Origin: an uncultured Bacilli bacterium
Lineage (GTDB): Bacteria > Bacillota_I > Bacilli_A > RF39 > UBA660
Assembly: GCA_947624695.1 (NCBI GenBank)
Contig: CANQLN010000001.1
Coordinates: 1-34,520 of the forward strand
DNA length: 34,520 nt
Direction: 5' to 3'
Every line of letters begins with the position of its first letter. Position 1 is the stretch's first letter. The translations under genes and the position numbers were made by a program. Under the pieces are notes generated by a model. It was not told the origin of the DNA, did not search any database, and was given only the letters and a program-made list of their open reading frames with translations. Positions 14,674 through 21,897 of the stretch are shown here, one piece after another.

Positions 14674-16599
14674 CTAAACATCTATATTTTGAGCATATTC
14701 TGCATTTTCTTCAATAAATTTTCTTCTTGGTTCAACTTCTTCACCCATTAACATAGAAAATGCCTCATCTGCAGCGATGGCATCATCAACCGTTATTCTT
14801 CTTAAAACACGTGTTTTAATATCCATGGTCGTTTCGTTTAATTCTTCAGCATCCATTTCTCCTAAACCTTTCATTCGGAAAATATCATATTTAGTATTAG
14901 GATTTAAGGAAGAAATATATGCATCTCTTTCTTTTTCATCTAAAACATATTTTATAGTTTTACCATGTTTAATACAGAAAAGCGGAGGCTGTGCGGCATA
15001 TACATGGCCTGTTTCTACGATTGGTTTAAAGAAACGATAGAATAAGGTTAATAATAATACTCTAATATGTGACCCATCCACATCGGCATCGGTCATAATA
15101 ATTATTTTGTCATACCTTAATTTACTCAAATCAAAGTTTTCACCAATACCGGTTCCAAAAGCCGTAATAATCGTTCTAATTTCTTCATTAGCTAAAGCTT
15201 TATCTAACCTTGCTTTTTCCACATTTAAAATTTTTCCTCTTAATGGCAGAATCGCTTGCGTCATGGAATTTCTTCCTTTTTTAGCAGATCCACCAGCAGA
15301 ATCTCCTTCTACAATAAAAATTTCACATAATGCTGGATCTTTTTCTTTACAATCTTCTAATTTGCCACCAAAATTGCTAACAACATCTAAGTCGCCTTTT
15401 CTTCTCGAAAGTTCTCGAGCATTTTTAGCTGCTACTCTAGCTCTAGCAGCTGTCATGGTTTTTTCTACAATTATTCTTGCTTCTTCAGGATTTTCCATTA
15501 AGAAACGTTCAAATCCTTTTGAAAATACACTATCCGCTAATTTTCGAACTTCACTATTTCCAAGTCTTCCTTTAGTTTGCCCTTCAAATTGAGGATTTGG
15601 ATGCTTACAAGAAATAATCATTGTAAGTCCTTCTTTAACATCATCACTTGTTAAAGAATCATCTTTTTCTTTTAAAATATTAGCCTTACGAGCATAATTG
15701 TTAATAACTCTTGTTAAGGCTCTTCTAACTCCTTCTTCATGAGTTCCACCATCATGAGTGTTAATGTTATTAACGAAAGAATAAATACTATCACTATATC
15801 CGGAATTATATTGCATGGCTACTTCAAAGATAATTCCATCTTCTTCGCCTTCTAAATGAATTATCTCTTCATGAATTGGCGTTTTACTTTGGTTTAAATA
15901 TTTAACATATTCAGATATACCGCCTTCATAATGGAAAGTTTCACCAGTTGTATCTTCGTCATCTCGGTCATCTCTTATTGTTAAAGATAAGCCTTTATTT
16001 AAAAATGCTAACTCTCTAATTCTTACTTTTAAAGTTTCATAGTCATAAATATCCGTATCAAATATTTCTGGATCCGGTTTAAATTCAACCGTTGTTCCCG
16101 TTCTATTTGCTTCACATTCACCAATAACCGTTAACTTTTGAACAGTTTTACCACCATCAGCAAATTTTGCTTCATGAATTTTACCATCCCGATAAACAGT
16201 AACATTTACCCATTTTGATAAGGCATTAACAACAGAGGCTCCAACACCATGAAGTCCACCGCTTACTTTATAACCACCTTCACCGAATTTACCACCGGCA
16301 TGTAAAACAGTATAAACTGTTTCAACCGTAGAAATTCCCGTTTTAGGATGAATTCCGGTTGGAATACCCCGACCATTATCTTTAACAGTTATGGAATTGC
16401 CTTTATTTATAATAACCTCAATATGATTACAATAACCCGCTAAAGCTTCATCAATTGAGTTATCAACAATTTCCCAAACAAGATGATGAAGTCCTTTAAC
16501 ATCAGTGGTTCCTATATACATACCTGGTCTTTTACGAACGGCTTCTAATCCCTCTAATACTTGAATATCACTCTCATTATAATGTAATTTTTCTTCCAT
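14674..16599 (-). CDS. gyrB: DNA gyrase subunit B
   Basis: GyrB is the ATPase subunit of gyrase. The GHKL ATP-binding site shows EIVDNSIDEA, DNGRGIP and GGLHGVGASVVNALS. The Toprim metal-binding site shows EGDSAGGSA and DADVDGSHIR, followed by a QPPLF motif. I place the start at ATG 16599: it gives the conserved MEEKLHYNESDIQVLEG N-terminus (641 aa) and has SD GGAGG with 6-nt spacing. A longer frame to 16647 would read 16 residues through the recF 3' end and is unlikely. The SD lies inside the last codons of recF, so recF-gyrB-gyrA form one operon. Confidence 0.98.
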   Translation of the reverse strand: MEEKLHYNESDIQVLEGLEAVRKRPGMYIGTTDVKGLHHLVWEIVDNSIDEALAGYCNHIEVIINKGNSITVKDNGRGIPTGIHPKTGISTVETVYTVLHAGGKFGEGGYKVSGGLHGVGASVVNALSKWVNVTVYRDGKIHEAKFADGGKTVQKLTVIGECEANRTGTTVEFKPDPEIFDTDIYDYETLKVRIRELAFLNKGLSLTIRDDRDDEDTTGETFHYEGGISEYVKYLNQSKTPIHEEIIHLEGEEDGIIFEVAMQYNSGYSDSIYSFVNNINTHDGGTHEEGVRRALTRVINNYARKANILKEKDDSLTSDDVKEGLTMIISCKHPNPQFEGQTKGRLGNSEVRKLADSVFSKGFERFLMENPEEARIIVEKTMTAARARVAAKNARELSRRKGDLDVVSNFGGKLEDCKEKDPALCEIFIVEGDSAGGSAKKGRNSMTQAILPLRGKILNVEKARLDKALANEEIRTIITAFGTGIGENFDLSKLRYDKIIIMTDADVDGSHIRVLLLTLFYRFFKPIVETGHVYAAQPPLFCIKHGKTIKYVLDEKERDAYISSLNPNTKYDIFRMKGLGEMDAEELNETTMDIKTRVLRRITVDDAIAADEAFSMLMGEEVEPRRKFIEENAEYAQNIDV

Positions 16600-16600
16600 A

Positions 16601-17686
16601 TTATACCTCCGTAATTTCTTCGTCTTTAATGTTGAAAATTTTACCATTTTTAATTATTTTCTTTGATATTTTATTTAAATCAGTTGTGGTAATAAAAGTT
16701 TGAATTTGATTATCTAAAATATTAACAATATTTTTAACTTTTTGATTGTCTAAAGCACTAAATAAATCGTCTAAAATTAAAATTGGTGTCATACCTTTTT
16801 GATCTTTTATTACTTCTATTTCTGCTAATTTAAAGGAAAATATGGCATTTTTTTGTTGACCATTACTACCCCATTCTGCTATATTTTGATTATCTAAATA
16901 AAAAATCAAATCATCATGATGAATCCCATATAAACTTTTACCCATGACTACTTCTCGATTATAATTTTTATTATATCTATCAATTATCTCTTGTTCACTC
17001 TTATCAAAATCAGAATTATATTTAATAATTAAATTTCCTTGTTTAAAAATTTTTAAATATAAATCTGATAAATAAAGATTAATTCTCTCAATGAAATTTT
17101 TTCTTATTTCATAAATCTTTAAACCATAGGTAACTAATTTCTTAGTAATAATGTCTAAGTATTCTTTGCTACTATTACCATTTAAATAAGCTTCTCGTAA
17201 ATAAAAATTGCGTTGTTTTAATATCTTATTATAAATATTTAAATAAATTATATAATCTTTTTCTAATTTACTTAGTTCAATATTTAATAATTTTCTTCGA
17301 GAACTAGGAGATTCTTTAAAAATATTTTGTTCTTCTGGTTCTAATAAAACAATATTTATATTCGAAATATAATCACTTATTTTAGAAATAATATTGCCAT
17401 CAATTTTAACTTTTTTGCCTTCTTTACTTATTATTACTTCATAATTATTAATGGTATTTGTTTCAACTTCTCCTTCTATTTTAGTACTTAACTGACCATT
17501 TTTTATTAAAAATTTATCATTATTAGTCCGAAAAGACTTGGTAATTGATAAAGCGTAGATGGCTTCAACTAAATTAGTTTTGCCAACTCCATTATTGCCA
17601 TAGATGATATTTAAATTATCCCCAAAGTTCAATTTTAAATTTTCATAATTACGAAAATTATGTAATTGCAAATAGTTGATTTTCAT
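16601..17686 (-). CDS. recF: DNA replication and repair protein RecF
   Basis: RecF is an SMC-like ATPase that, with RecO and RecR, directs RecA to gaps at stalled forks. The start MKINYLQLHNFRNYENL is typical. Walker A is GNNGVGKT (about residues 30-37), followed by PEEQNIFKESPSSRRKLLN. The ABC-type signature is GSNGQQKNAIFSFKLAE, and Walker B with D-loop is ILILDDLFSALD. Length 361 aa is standard. SD AAAGG precedes ATG 17686. In B. subtilis yaaA separates dnaN and recF; here yaaA is missing and a comK homologue takes that place. Confidence 0.96.
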   Translation of the reverse strand: MKINYLQLHNFRNYENLKLNFGDNLNIIYGNNGVGKTNLVEAIYALSITKSFRTNNDKFLIKNGQLSTKIEGEVETNTINNYEVIISKEGKKVKIDGNIISKISDYISNINIVLLEPEEQNIFKESPSSRRKLLNIELSKLEKDYIIYLNIYNKILKQRNFYLREAYLNGNSSKEYLDIITKKLVTYGLKIYEIRKNFIERINLYLSDLYLKIFKQGNLIIKYNSDFDKSEQEIIDRYNKNYNREVVMGKSLYGIHHDDLIFYLDNQNIAEWGSNGQQKNAIFSFKLAEIEVIKDQKGMTPILILDDLFSALDNQKVKNIVNILDNQIQTFITTTDLNKISKKIIKNGKIFNIKDEEITEV

Positions 17687-17716
17687 AATTAACCTTTCTT
17701 TTACGCATATTTTAAT

Positions 17717-17765
17717 AAAAAGGTATTTTAAGTACTCCCATACCTAGTTATAATTATACCATAAA
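17717..17765 (-). promoter_or_regulatory. recF extended -10 promoter followed by a short hairpin and T-run
   Basis: On the minus strand TGGTATAAT (17761-17753) lies within TTATGGTATAATTA, identical to the dnaX promoter core. About 10 nt later a 5-bp stem (GGTAT/ATACC, 17744-17722) is followed by five Ts (17721-17717). The stem is weak. It may terminate comK transcripts or attenuate recF-gyrB-gyrA; I cannot tell which. Confidence 0.4.
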
Positions 17766-17776
17766 ATAGGGATATT

Positions 17777-18229
17777 TTAAACAAAATTTGTTATTTTTCG
17801 GCTTTTTAAAGTATTATTTAATTTAAAAGATTGTAACAACATTTTTTCTAAACTTTTTTTCGATAAATTAACATAAAATTCTTGCTTATTAATACAAGTA
17901 ATTTTTAATTGATTATTTTCTTCTTCCATATCTAATATTTTATTGGCTACTAAAAATAAACACTCCTTATCACGAGAAGAATTTAATTGTAATAAAATTA
18001 TATTATGAGATTCATCCACAATTATGGGAACACGATACTTAACATTCAAAATACTTTTAGCACTTTTTTTGCGACCATCTAAACTACTTCCATAATAATT
18101 ACAATTATACTCTAATATAAATTTATAATTAGTATTAAAAATTTTTAGATCGTCTAAAGTATAAATTATTGTTTTATCCCGTTTTTTTAAAAGGGCTACA
18201 GTATCATTATCTATCAAATAATTTTTCAT
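17777..18229 (-). CDS. comK: ComK-family competence transcription factor (short form)
   Basis: In B. subtilis ComK binds AT-boxes and switches on DNA-uptake genes. This 150-aa protein shares the family's central block: YYGSSLDGRKKSAK (about residues 45-58; B. subtilis has FFGSSYAGRKAG), then PIIVDESHNIILL (68-80; PIMVDPSNQIFLF) and an LNSSRDKECLF segment (82-92) matching LSSTRPQCGW. It ends about 40 residues earlier than the 192-aa Bacillus protein, losing the C-terminal region involved in multimerisation and ClpC control. SD AAAGGAAG precedes ATG 18229. It has its own promoter and is isolated from dnaN by a terminator. I recognise the family from motif order; function in this organism is inferred. 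Confidence 0.82.
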   Translation of the reverse strand: MKNYLIDNDTVALLKKRDKTIIYTLDDLKIFNTNYKFILEYNCNYYGSSLDGRKKSAKSILNVKYRVPIIVDESHNIILLQLNSSRDKECLFLVANKILDMEEENNQLKITCINKQEFYVNLSKKSLEKMLLQSFKLNNTLKSRKITNFV

Positions 18230-18262
18230 CTTTTTCTTCCTTTCTAAAAAAATTTAATGTCT

Positions 18263-18271
18263 ACTATAGCA
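18263..18271 (-). promoter_or_regulatory. comK extended -10 promoter
   Basis: On the minus strand TGCTATAGT (18271-18263) is an extended -10 with no clear -35 at 17 bp. It lies about 34 bp upstream of the comK ATG. Flanking A/T runs (for example 18282-18290) are AT-box-like, but the DNA is so AT-rich that this means little. Confidence 0.45.
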
Positions 18272-18298
18272 CATGAAAGTTAAAAAATTTGTCGAATT

Positions 18299-18312
18299 AT
18301 TTCCCGGGAAAT
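18299..18312. promoter_or_regulatory. Noc-binding site (NBS) 3
   Basis: ATTTCCCGGGAAAT, a perfect Noc consensus palindrome, lies between the dnaN terminator and the comK promoter, about 28 bp upstream of the comK -10. Noc spreading from here could affect comK, but no data in the sequence show this. Confidence 0.87.
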
Positions 18313-18321
18313 AATTTTTTT

Positions 18322-18349
18322 AAAAAAAATCTCATTTTTTGATGAGATT
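18322..18349 (-). terminator. dnaN terminator
   Basis: On the minus strand AATCTCAT (18349-18342), a 6-nt loop and ATGAGATT (18335-18328) form an 8-bp stem followed directly by a run of Ts reaching 18322. It begins 12 bp after the dnaN stop, a standard Rho-independent terminator that closes the dnaA-dnaN operon. Confidence 0.85.
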
Positions 18350-18360
18350 CTATTTAAAAG

Positions 18361-19479
18361 TTAATAAGTTTTAACGGGTAAGATTAATTCAATTAATGAT
18401 TCATCTTTAACTGATTTGATTAAAATTGGTTTATCATCGCTATTAATAAGAAGTAAAATATTATCATCTTTAATAACTTTTAAAGCTTCTAGCATATACC
18501 TTGATGAGAAAGCAATTTCTAATTTTTCTTTGTTACTACATTCAATATTTAATTTTTCTTCGGTCTTACCTATTTCTGAAGCACTTGAAGAAATAACCAT
18601 CACTTTACCATCAACTAAAACTCTAACAATATTTTTATCTTTACTTTGGGCTAAAAGACTAGCTCTATCAACCGCATCATTAAAAGCATGAAGATCTAAA
18701 TTAATCATATAAGCAAACTCAGAAGGAATAAAATGATTAGTATCGGGATATGTTCCACTTAAAAGATTAGTTTGAAATTCAATATTTTTATATTTAAATA
18801 ATATCTTATTGTTGAAAATATGCATGATTACAACATCATCTGCATCTAACATTTTTTCCAGTTCACTAATACTTTTACCAGGAATAACAATATTTATAGT
18901 ATTGTTAACAATTTTATCTAATTTAACATTCTTTTTGGCTAAACGATAAGAATCGGTAGCAATACATTCTAAAGTATCTCCTAATATTTTTAAGTTAATT
19001 CCGGTTAAAAGTGGTCTTACTTCTTGAGTTGAAACTGCATAAACTGTTTCATTAATTATACTTTTTAAAACTTCGGCTTTTATTTCAATCGGTTCTTTTG
19101 ATTCATCTAGAACAATTCTTGGATAATCATTTATATCATAACAATTTAAATTATATTCATTATTATCCGTATAAATTTTAATTTTACTAGTATCTTCAGT
19201 ATCAAAATAAATTATATCAGAAGGCATTTTCCGAATTATTTCTAAAATATATTTACTTTGAATAATCATACTACCTACTTTTTCAATCTTTTTAATATCT
19301 GATTCTGGAATAGTTACTCTAATTGTTAATTCCGAATCACTTGCTAGTAAACTTAATCCTTCTTTCGTTAAATCAAACTTTATTCCATTTAATATAGGAA
19401 TAGTTGTTCTGGTTCCAATAGCTCTGGTAACGTTTGTAAGAGCCTCTAATAAAATATTCTTATCAATAACAAATTTCAT
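18361..19479 (-). CDS. dnaN: DNA polymerase III beta subunit (sliding clamp)
   Basis: DnaN is the ring-shaped dimer that tethers the polymerase to DNA. The 372-aa length and three-repeat clamp fold are standard. The N-terminus MKFVIDKNILLEALTNV and the block TTIPILNGIKFD are typical. Later come QEVRPLLTGINL, ATDSYRLAKK and the C-terminal LILPVKTY, which matches the L-x-P-x-R/K-type end of beta clamps. SD AAGGAAG precedes ATG 19479. It follows dnaA across a 120-bp gap that contains a DnaA-box-like 9-mer, so this gap may be the second half of a split origin. Confidence 0.97.
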   Translation of the reverse strand: MKFVIDKNILLEALTNVTRAIGTRTTIPILNGIKFDLTKEGLSLLASDSELTIRVTIPESDIKKIEKVGSMIIQSKYILEIIRKMPSDIIYFDTEDTSKIKIYTDNNEYNLNCYDINDYPRIVLDESKEPIEIKAEVLKSIINETVYAVSTQEVRPLLTGINLKILGDTLECIATDSYRLAKKNVKLDKIVNNTINIVIPGKSISELEKMLDADDVVIMHIFNNKILFKYKNIEFQTNLLSGTYPDTNHFIPSEFAYMINLDLHAFNDAVDRASLLAQSKDKNIVRVLVDGKVMVISSSASEIGKTEEKLNIECSNKEKLEIAFSSRYMLEALKVIKDDNILLLINSDDKPILIKSVKDESLIELILPVKTY

Positions 19480-19599
19480 TTTTCTTCCTTCTTTCTTTTT
19501 ATTATTAATATTATTTTGTTTATTATAGTGTTAGTAATGTTGAAAACTGTTAATATCTTTCTAAATACCCATATTTTCGAAGAATTATTTTAAACATTG
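19480..19599. other. dnaA-dnaN gap with a DnaA-box-like sequence
   Basis: TGTTGAAAA (19538-19546, reverse of TTTTCAACA) matches the 9-mers repeated in the main oriC region. The gap is very AT-rich. In B. subtilis the unwinding region lies downstream of dnaA, so the origin here may also be split, but one box is thin evidence. Confidence 0.4.
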
Positions 19600-20955
19600 T
19601 TATAACTTCGCTTTAATTTCTTTTAACGTTTGCTCTAAAGTTGTATTATTTTTTAAATCATTTTTTATTTTTTCACAACTGGCTACTACTGTTGAATGAT
19701 CTCTTCCTCCAAATTCTAAACCAATCTTGGCTAAATTTTCTTCGGTTTCAATTCGACATAGATACATAGCAATATGTCTTGGTCTGGCAATGTTATTGCT
19801 TCTTCTTTTACTTTTTAAATCTTCGACGGTTATTTTAAAGAAATCCGCGACTACTTTTTGAATATGCGATATCGTATTTTCTTGATAAATATTAGTATTA
19901 ACATAATCTTTTAAAGCCTCGACCGCAAAATCTAAGTTGATAACTTCTGGAGTCATCATGGCTGTATATGCTAAGAGTCTATTGATTGTTCCTTCAATGT
20001 GTCGAACATCATTTGGACAAGCATTAGCAATATATTCAATAACATCTTTGTTAATTTTATCTTTAATACTCGAATTTTGCAGTTTCTGTTTAATTATTTC
20101 ACATCGAAGTTCGAAATCAGGGGGATATATATCAACTGGAAGTCCCCAAGCAAAGCGACTTCTTAGTCTTTCTTCAATCTTTTTTAAATCATCAGGACTT
20201 CGATCACTCGAAATAATAATCTGTTTATTGGCTTGATGTAAGGCTTCAAAGGTGTGGAAAAATTCTTGTTGAGTAAGTTCTGCTCCGACTAAAAATTGAA
20301 TATCATCAATAATTAAGACATCGACATTTCGGTATTTATTTTTAAAGTTATTCGCGTATTTTAAAGTATCTTTTCCCGGTTCCATTTTGGAAATACCCAC
20401 ATATTCGTCACGAAAATCATTACTCGTTGTATATAAAACTTTTTTATTAGAATTTTGAGTTATATAATTTCCTATCGCGTGCATTAAATGGGTTTTGCCA
20501 ATGCCACTTCGCCCATATATAAATAAAGGATTTCTAGTGGTTCCTGGAGCTTGCGCCACATTCATCGCTGAAATAAAGGCTAACCTATTTGATTCTCCAA
20601 CTACATAATTATCAAAATTTAAATTAGGATTAAGATTAGTATTCCATTCGACTGTTTGATATTCTTCTTCAATCTCGTCTTCTAAAGTTTTATTATCTTT
20701 TTCTAATATTTCATCTTCAGTTAATAAAGTAAGTTCATAATTTATACCTGTTAAAGAATATAAGGTATCATCTATTAAATCTAAATATTGTAATTTTAAG
20801 ATTTGTTTGTGAACAGCTAGAGGTACTTTTAGAGTGATGGTTTTATCATCCATACTAATGAGTTCAAGACCTTTAAACCACGTCGCATAAGTTGTTGGAC
20901 TAACTTGTTCTTGAATCTCTGTTAGAAATTTATTAAAAATTTCTTGTGTTTTCAT
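19600..20955 (-). CDS. dnaA: Chromosomal replication initiator DnaA
   Basis: DnaA binds DnaA boxes, opens oriC and loads the helicase. Domain I covers about residues 1-80 (TPTTYATWFKGL-like region), followed by a short acidic linker. The AAA+ domain begins NLNFDNYVVGESNRLA, with Walker A GRSGIGKTHL, Walker B VLIIDDIQFL and sensor 2 further on. Domain IV carries the DnaA signature (RPRHIAMYLCR, then GRDHSTVVASC). I chose ATG 20955 (451 aa), which gives MKTQEIFNKFL; an upstream GTG at 20964 adds only three residues and overlaps the SD-like GGGGTGAGG. It reads away from oriC. Confidence 0.98.
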   Translation of the reverse strand: MKTQEIFNKFLTEIQEQVSPTTYATWFKGLELISMDDKTITLKVPLAVHKQILKLQYLDLIDDTLYSLTGINYELTLLTEDEILEKDNKTLEDEIEEEYQTVEWNTNLNPNLNFDNYVVGESNRLAFISAMNVAQAPGTTRNPLFIYGRSGIGKTHLMHAIGNYITQNSNKKVLYTTSNDFRDEYVGISKMEPGKDTLKYANNFKNKYRNVDVLIIDDIQFLVGAELTQQEFFHTFEALHQANKQIIISSDRSPDDLKKIEERLRSRFAWGLPVDIYPPDFELRCEIIKQKLQNSSIKDKINKDVIEYIANACPNDVRHIEGTINRLLAYTAMMTPEVINLDFAVEALKDYVNTNIYQENTISHIQKVVADFFKITVEDLKSKRRSNNIARPRHIAMYLCRIETEENLAKIGLEFGGRDHSTVVASCEKIKNDLKNNTTLEQTLKEIKAKL

Positions 20956-20964
20956 ATACCTCAC

Positions 20965-21412
20965 CCCGCTCTTTTATGATACCTATCCCAAAATAATTGT
21001 AACATCAAACCAATTTTAAATACAAGAAAAAAATTAGTTAACGTTAATAATCCACAAGTTTTCAACATAATTTTTGTAGATAAAATATATAATACCTAAA
21101 GTTATCAACATTTTCAACAAATTTTTTTAAACATTTAAACATAGTAACAAAAAAATAATTTTACTTAAATGTTAAAAGTGTTGAAAAGTTAAAAATACTC
21201 TGAATATATCAGAAAAAATTACTAATATTTTAAACAAATAATTCTCAAAATTAATGTTAATAACTTAAAAGTTATCAACATCATAAAAATAATTGTTGAA
21301 AACTATAATTAACTAAAGCATTAAAACTGGCGTTAAAGACGATATTTTCTTGACATCTTGCCAGGATTAATATTATAATAAGGACGCTTATAGAAAAAGA
21401 GGTGGAACAATC
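20965..21412. other. oriC: Chromosomal replication origin (oriC), rpmH-dnaA intergenic region
   Basis: This 450-bp AT-rich gap separates divergent dnaA and rpmH. DnaA-box-like 9-mers are TAATCCACA (21048), TTTTCAACA (21059), TGTAGATAA (21075, reverse), TTATCAACA (21102), TTTTCAACA (21111, directly abutting), TGTTGAAAA (21179, reverse), TGTTAATAA (21255, reverse), TTATCAACA (21272) and TGTTGAAAA (21294, reverse). The pair at 21255/21272 forms a 26-bp near-palindrome. AT-rich runs at 21120-21170 and 21195-21250 are candidates for unwinding. Gene orientation flips here. The prevailing box is TTWTCAACA rather than the textbook TTATCCACA. Confidence 0.88.
21350..21379 (+). promoter_or_regulatory. 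rpmH promoter
   Basis: -35 TTGACA (21350-21355), an 18-bp spacer and -10 TATAAT (21374-21379) are perfect sigma-A boxes. The start is expected near 21386, 27 nt before the rpmH ATG. It is the strongest promoter I see in the window and probably drives rpmH-rnpA-yidC-khpB. Confidence 0.88.
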
Positions 21413-21541
21413 ATGGCAACTAAAAGAACATATCAACCAAATAATCGTAAAAAAGCTAAAAAGCATGGTTTCTTTGCTCGTAAAGGAACAAAGATTATTA
21501 ATAATCGTCGTAGAAAAGGTCGTAAGGAATTAACAAAATAG
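21413..21541 (+). CDS. rpmH: 50S ribosomal protein L34
   Basis: A 42-aa, highly basic protein with the L34 pattern KRTYQPNNRKKAKKHGFFAR followed by RRRKGRKELTK. Two residues are added at the N-terminus (MAT before KRTYQP), and the middle (KGTKIINNRRRK) is slightly shorter than in B. subtilis (44 aa). A clear SD (GAGGTGG) lies 7 nt before ATG 21413. It stands next to oriC with rnpA 23 bp downstream, the near-universal rpmH-rnpA arrangement. Confidence 0.96.
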   Translation: MATKRTYQPNNRKKAKKHGFFARKGTKIINNRRRKGRKELTK

Positions 21542-21559
21542 TTTCTTACGTGTTTTTTT
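21521..21559 (+). terminator. Hairpin and T-run between rpmH and rnpA (attenuator)
   Basis: CGTAAGGAA (21521-21529), inside the rpmH 3' end, pairs with TTTCTTACG (21542-21550) over 9 bp with one G-U, and is followed by seven Ts (21553-21559). This looks like a partial terminator that would reduce transcription into rnpA relative to rpmH, consistent with the much higher need for L34 than for RNase P protein. Confidence 0.55.
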
Positions 21560-21564
21560 AATTT

Positions 21565-21897
21565 ATGAAAAAAAGAGATATTGTAAAGTCTAATATATTA
21601 TTTAATGATATAATTAATAAAGGTAAAAGAATAAGTAATAAGTATTTCCTTATTTGTTATTTAGAAAAAGATTTTATTAAAAATAATTATGGTATAGCTG
21701 TTGGTAAAAAAATTGGTAATGCTGTTACGAGAAATAAGTTAAAAAGACAAATACGAAATATTATTACAAAAAATGCTCAACTATTTCCAAATTATCATAA
21801 TTATATTATAATATGTAAGAAAGAAGTATTAGATTTATCTTTTCAAAAGATGGAAGAAGTACTTGTTAGTTTAATAAATAAAGGAGACAAAAAATGA
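21565..21897 (+). CDS. rnpA: Ribonuclease P protein component
   Basis: RnpA helps the RNase P RNA bind and process pre-tRNA 5' leaders. The 110-aa basic protein has the family's RNR motif (RNKLKRQIRNI, about residues 52-62), preceded by GIAVGKKIGNAVT, and an N-terminal KKRDIVKSNILF segment. No SD precedes ATG 21565; the upstream sequence is the T-run of the rpmH hairpin, so translation may be weak. It ends in TGA, overlapping the yidC ATG by 4 nt (ATGA). Confidence 0.94.
   Translation: MKKRDIVKSNILFNDIINKGKRISNKYFLICYLEKDFIKNNYGIAVGKKIGNAVTRNKLKRQIRNIITKNAQLFPNYHNYIIICKKEVLDLSFQKMEEVLVSLINKGDKK

Noticed and set aside
21281..21466. Minus-strand frame of 61 codons across oriC and rpmH
   Set aside because: It runs antisense to the rpmH promoter and gene, has no SD, and its composition reflects low-complexity DNA.
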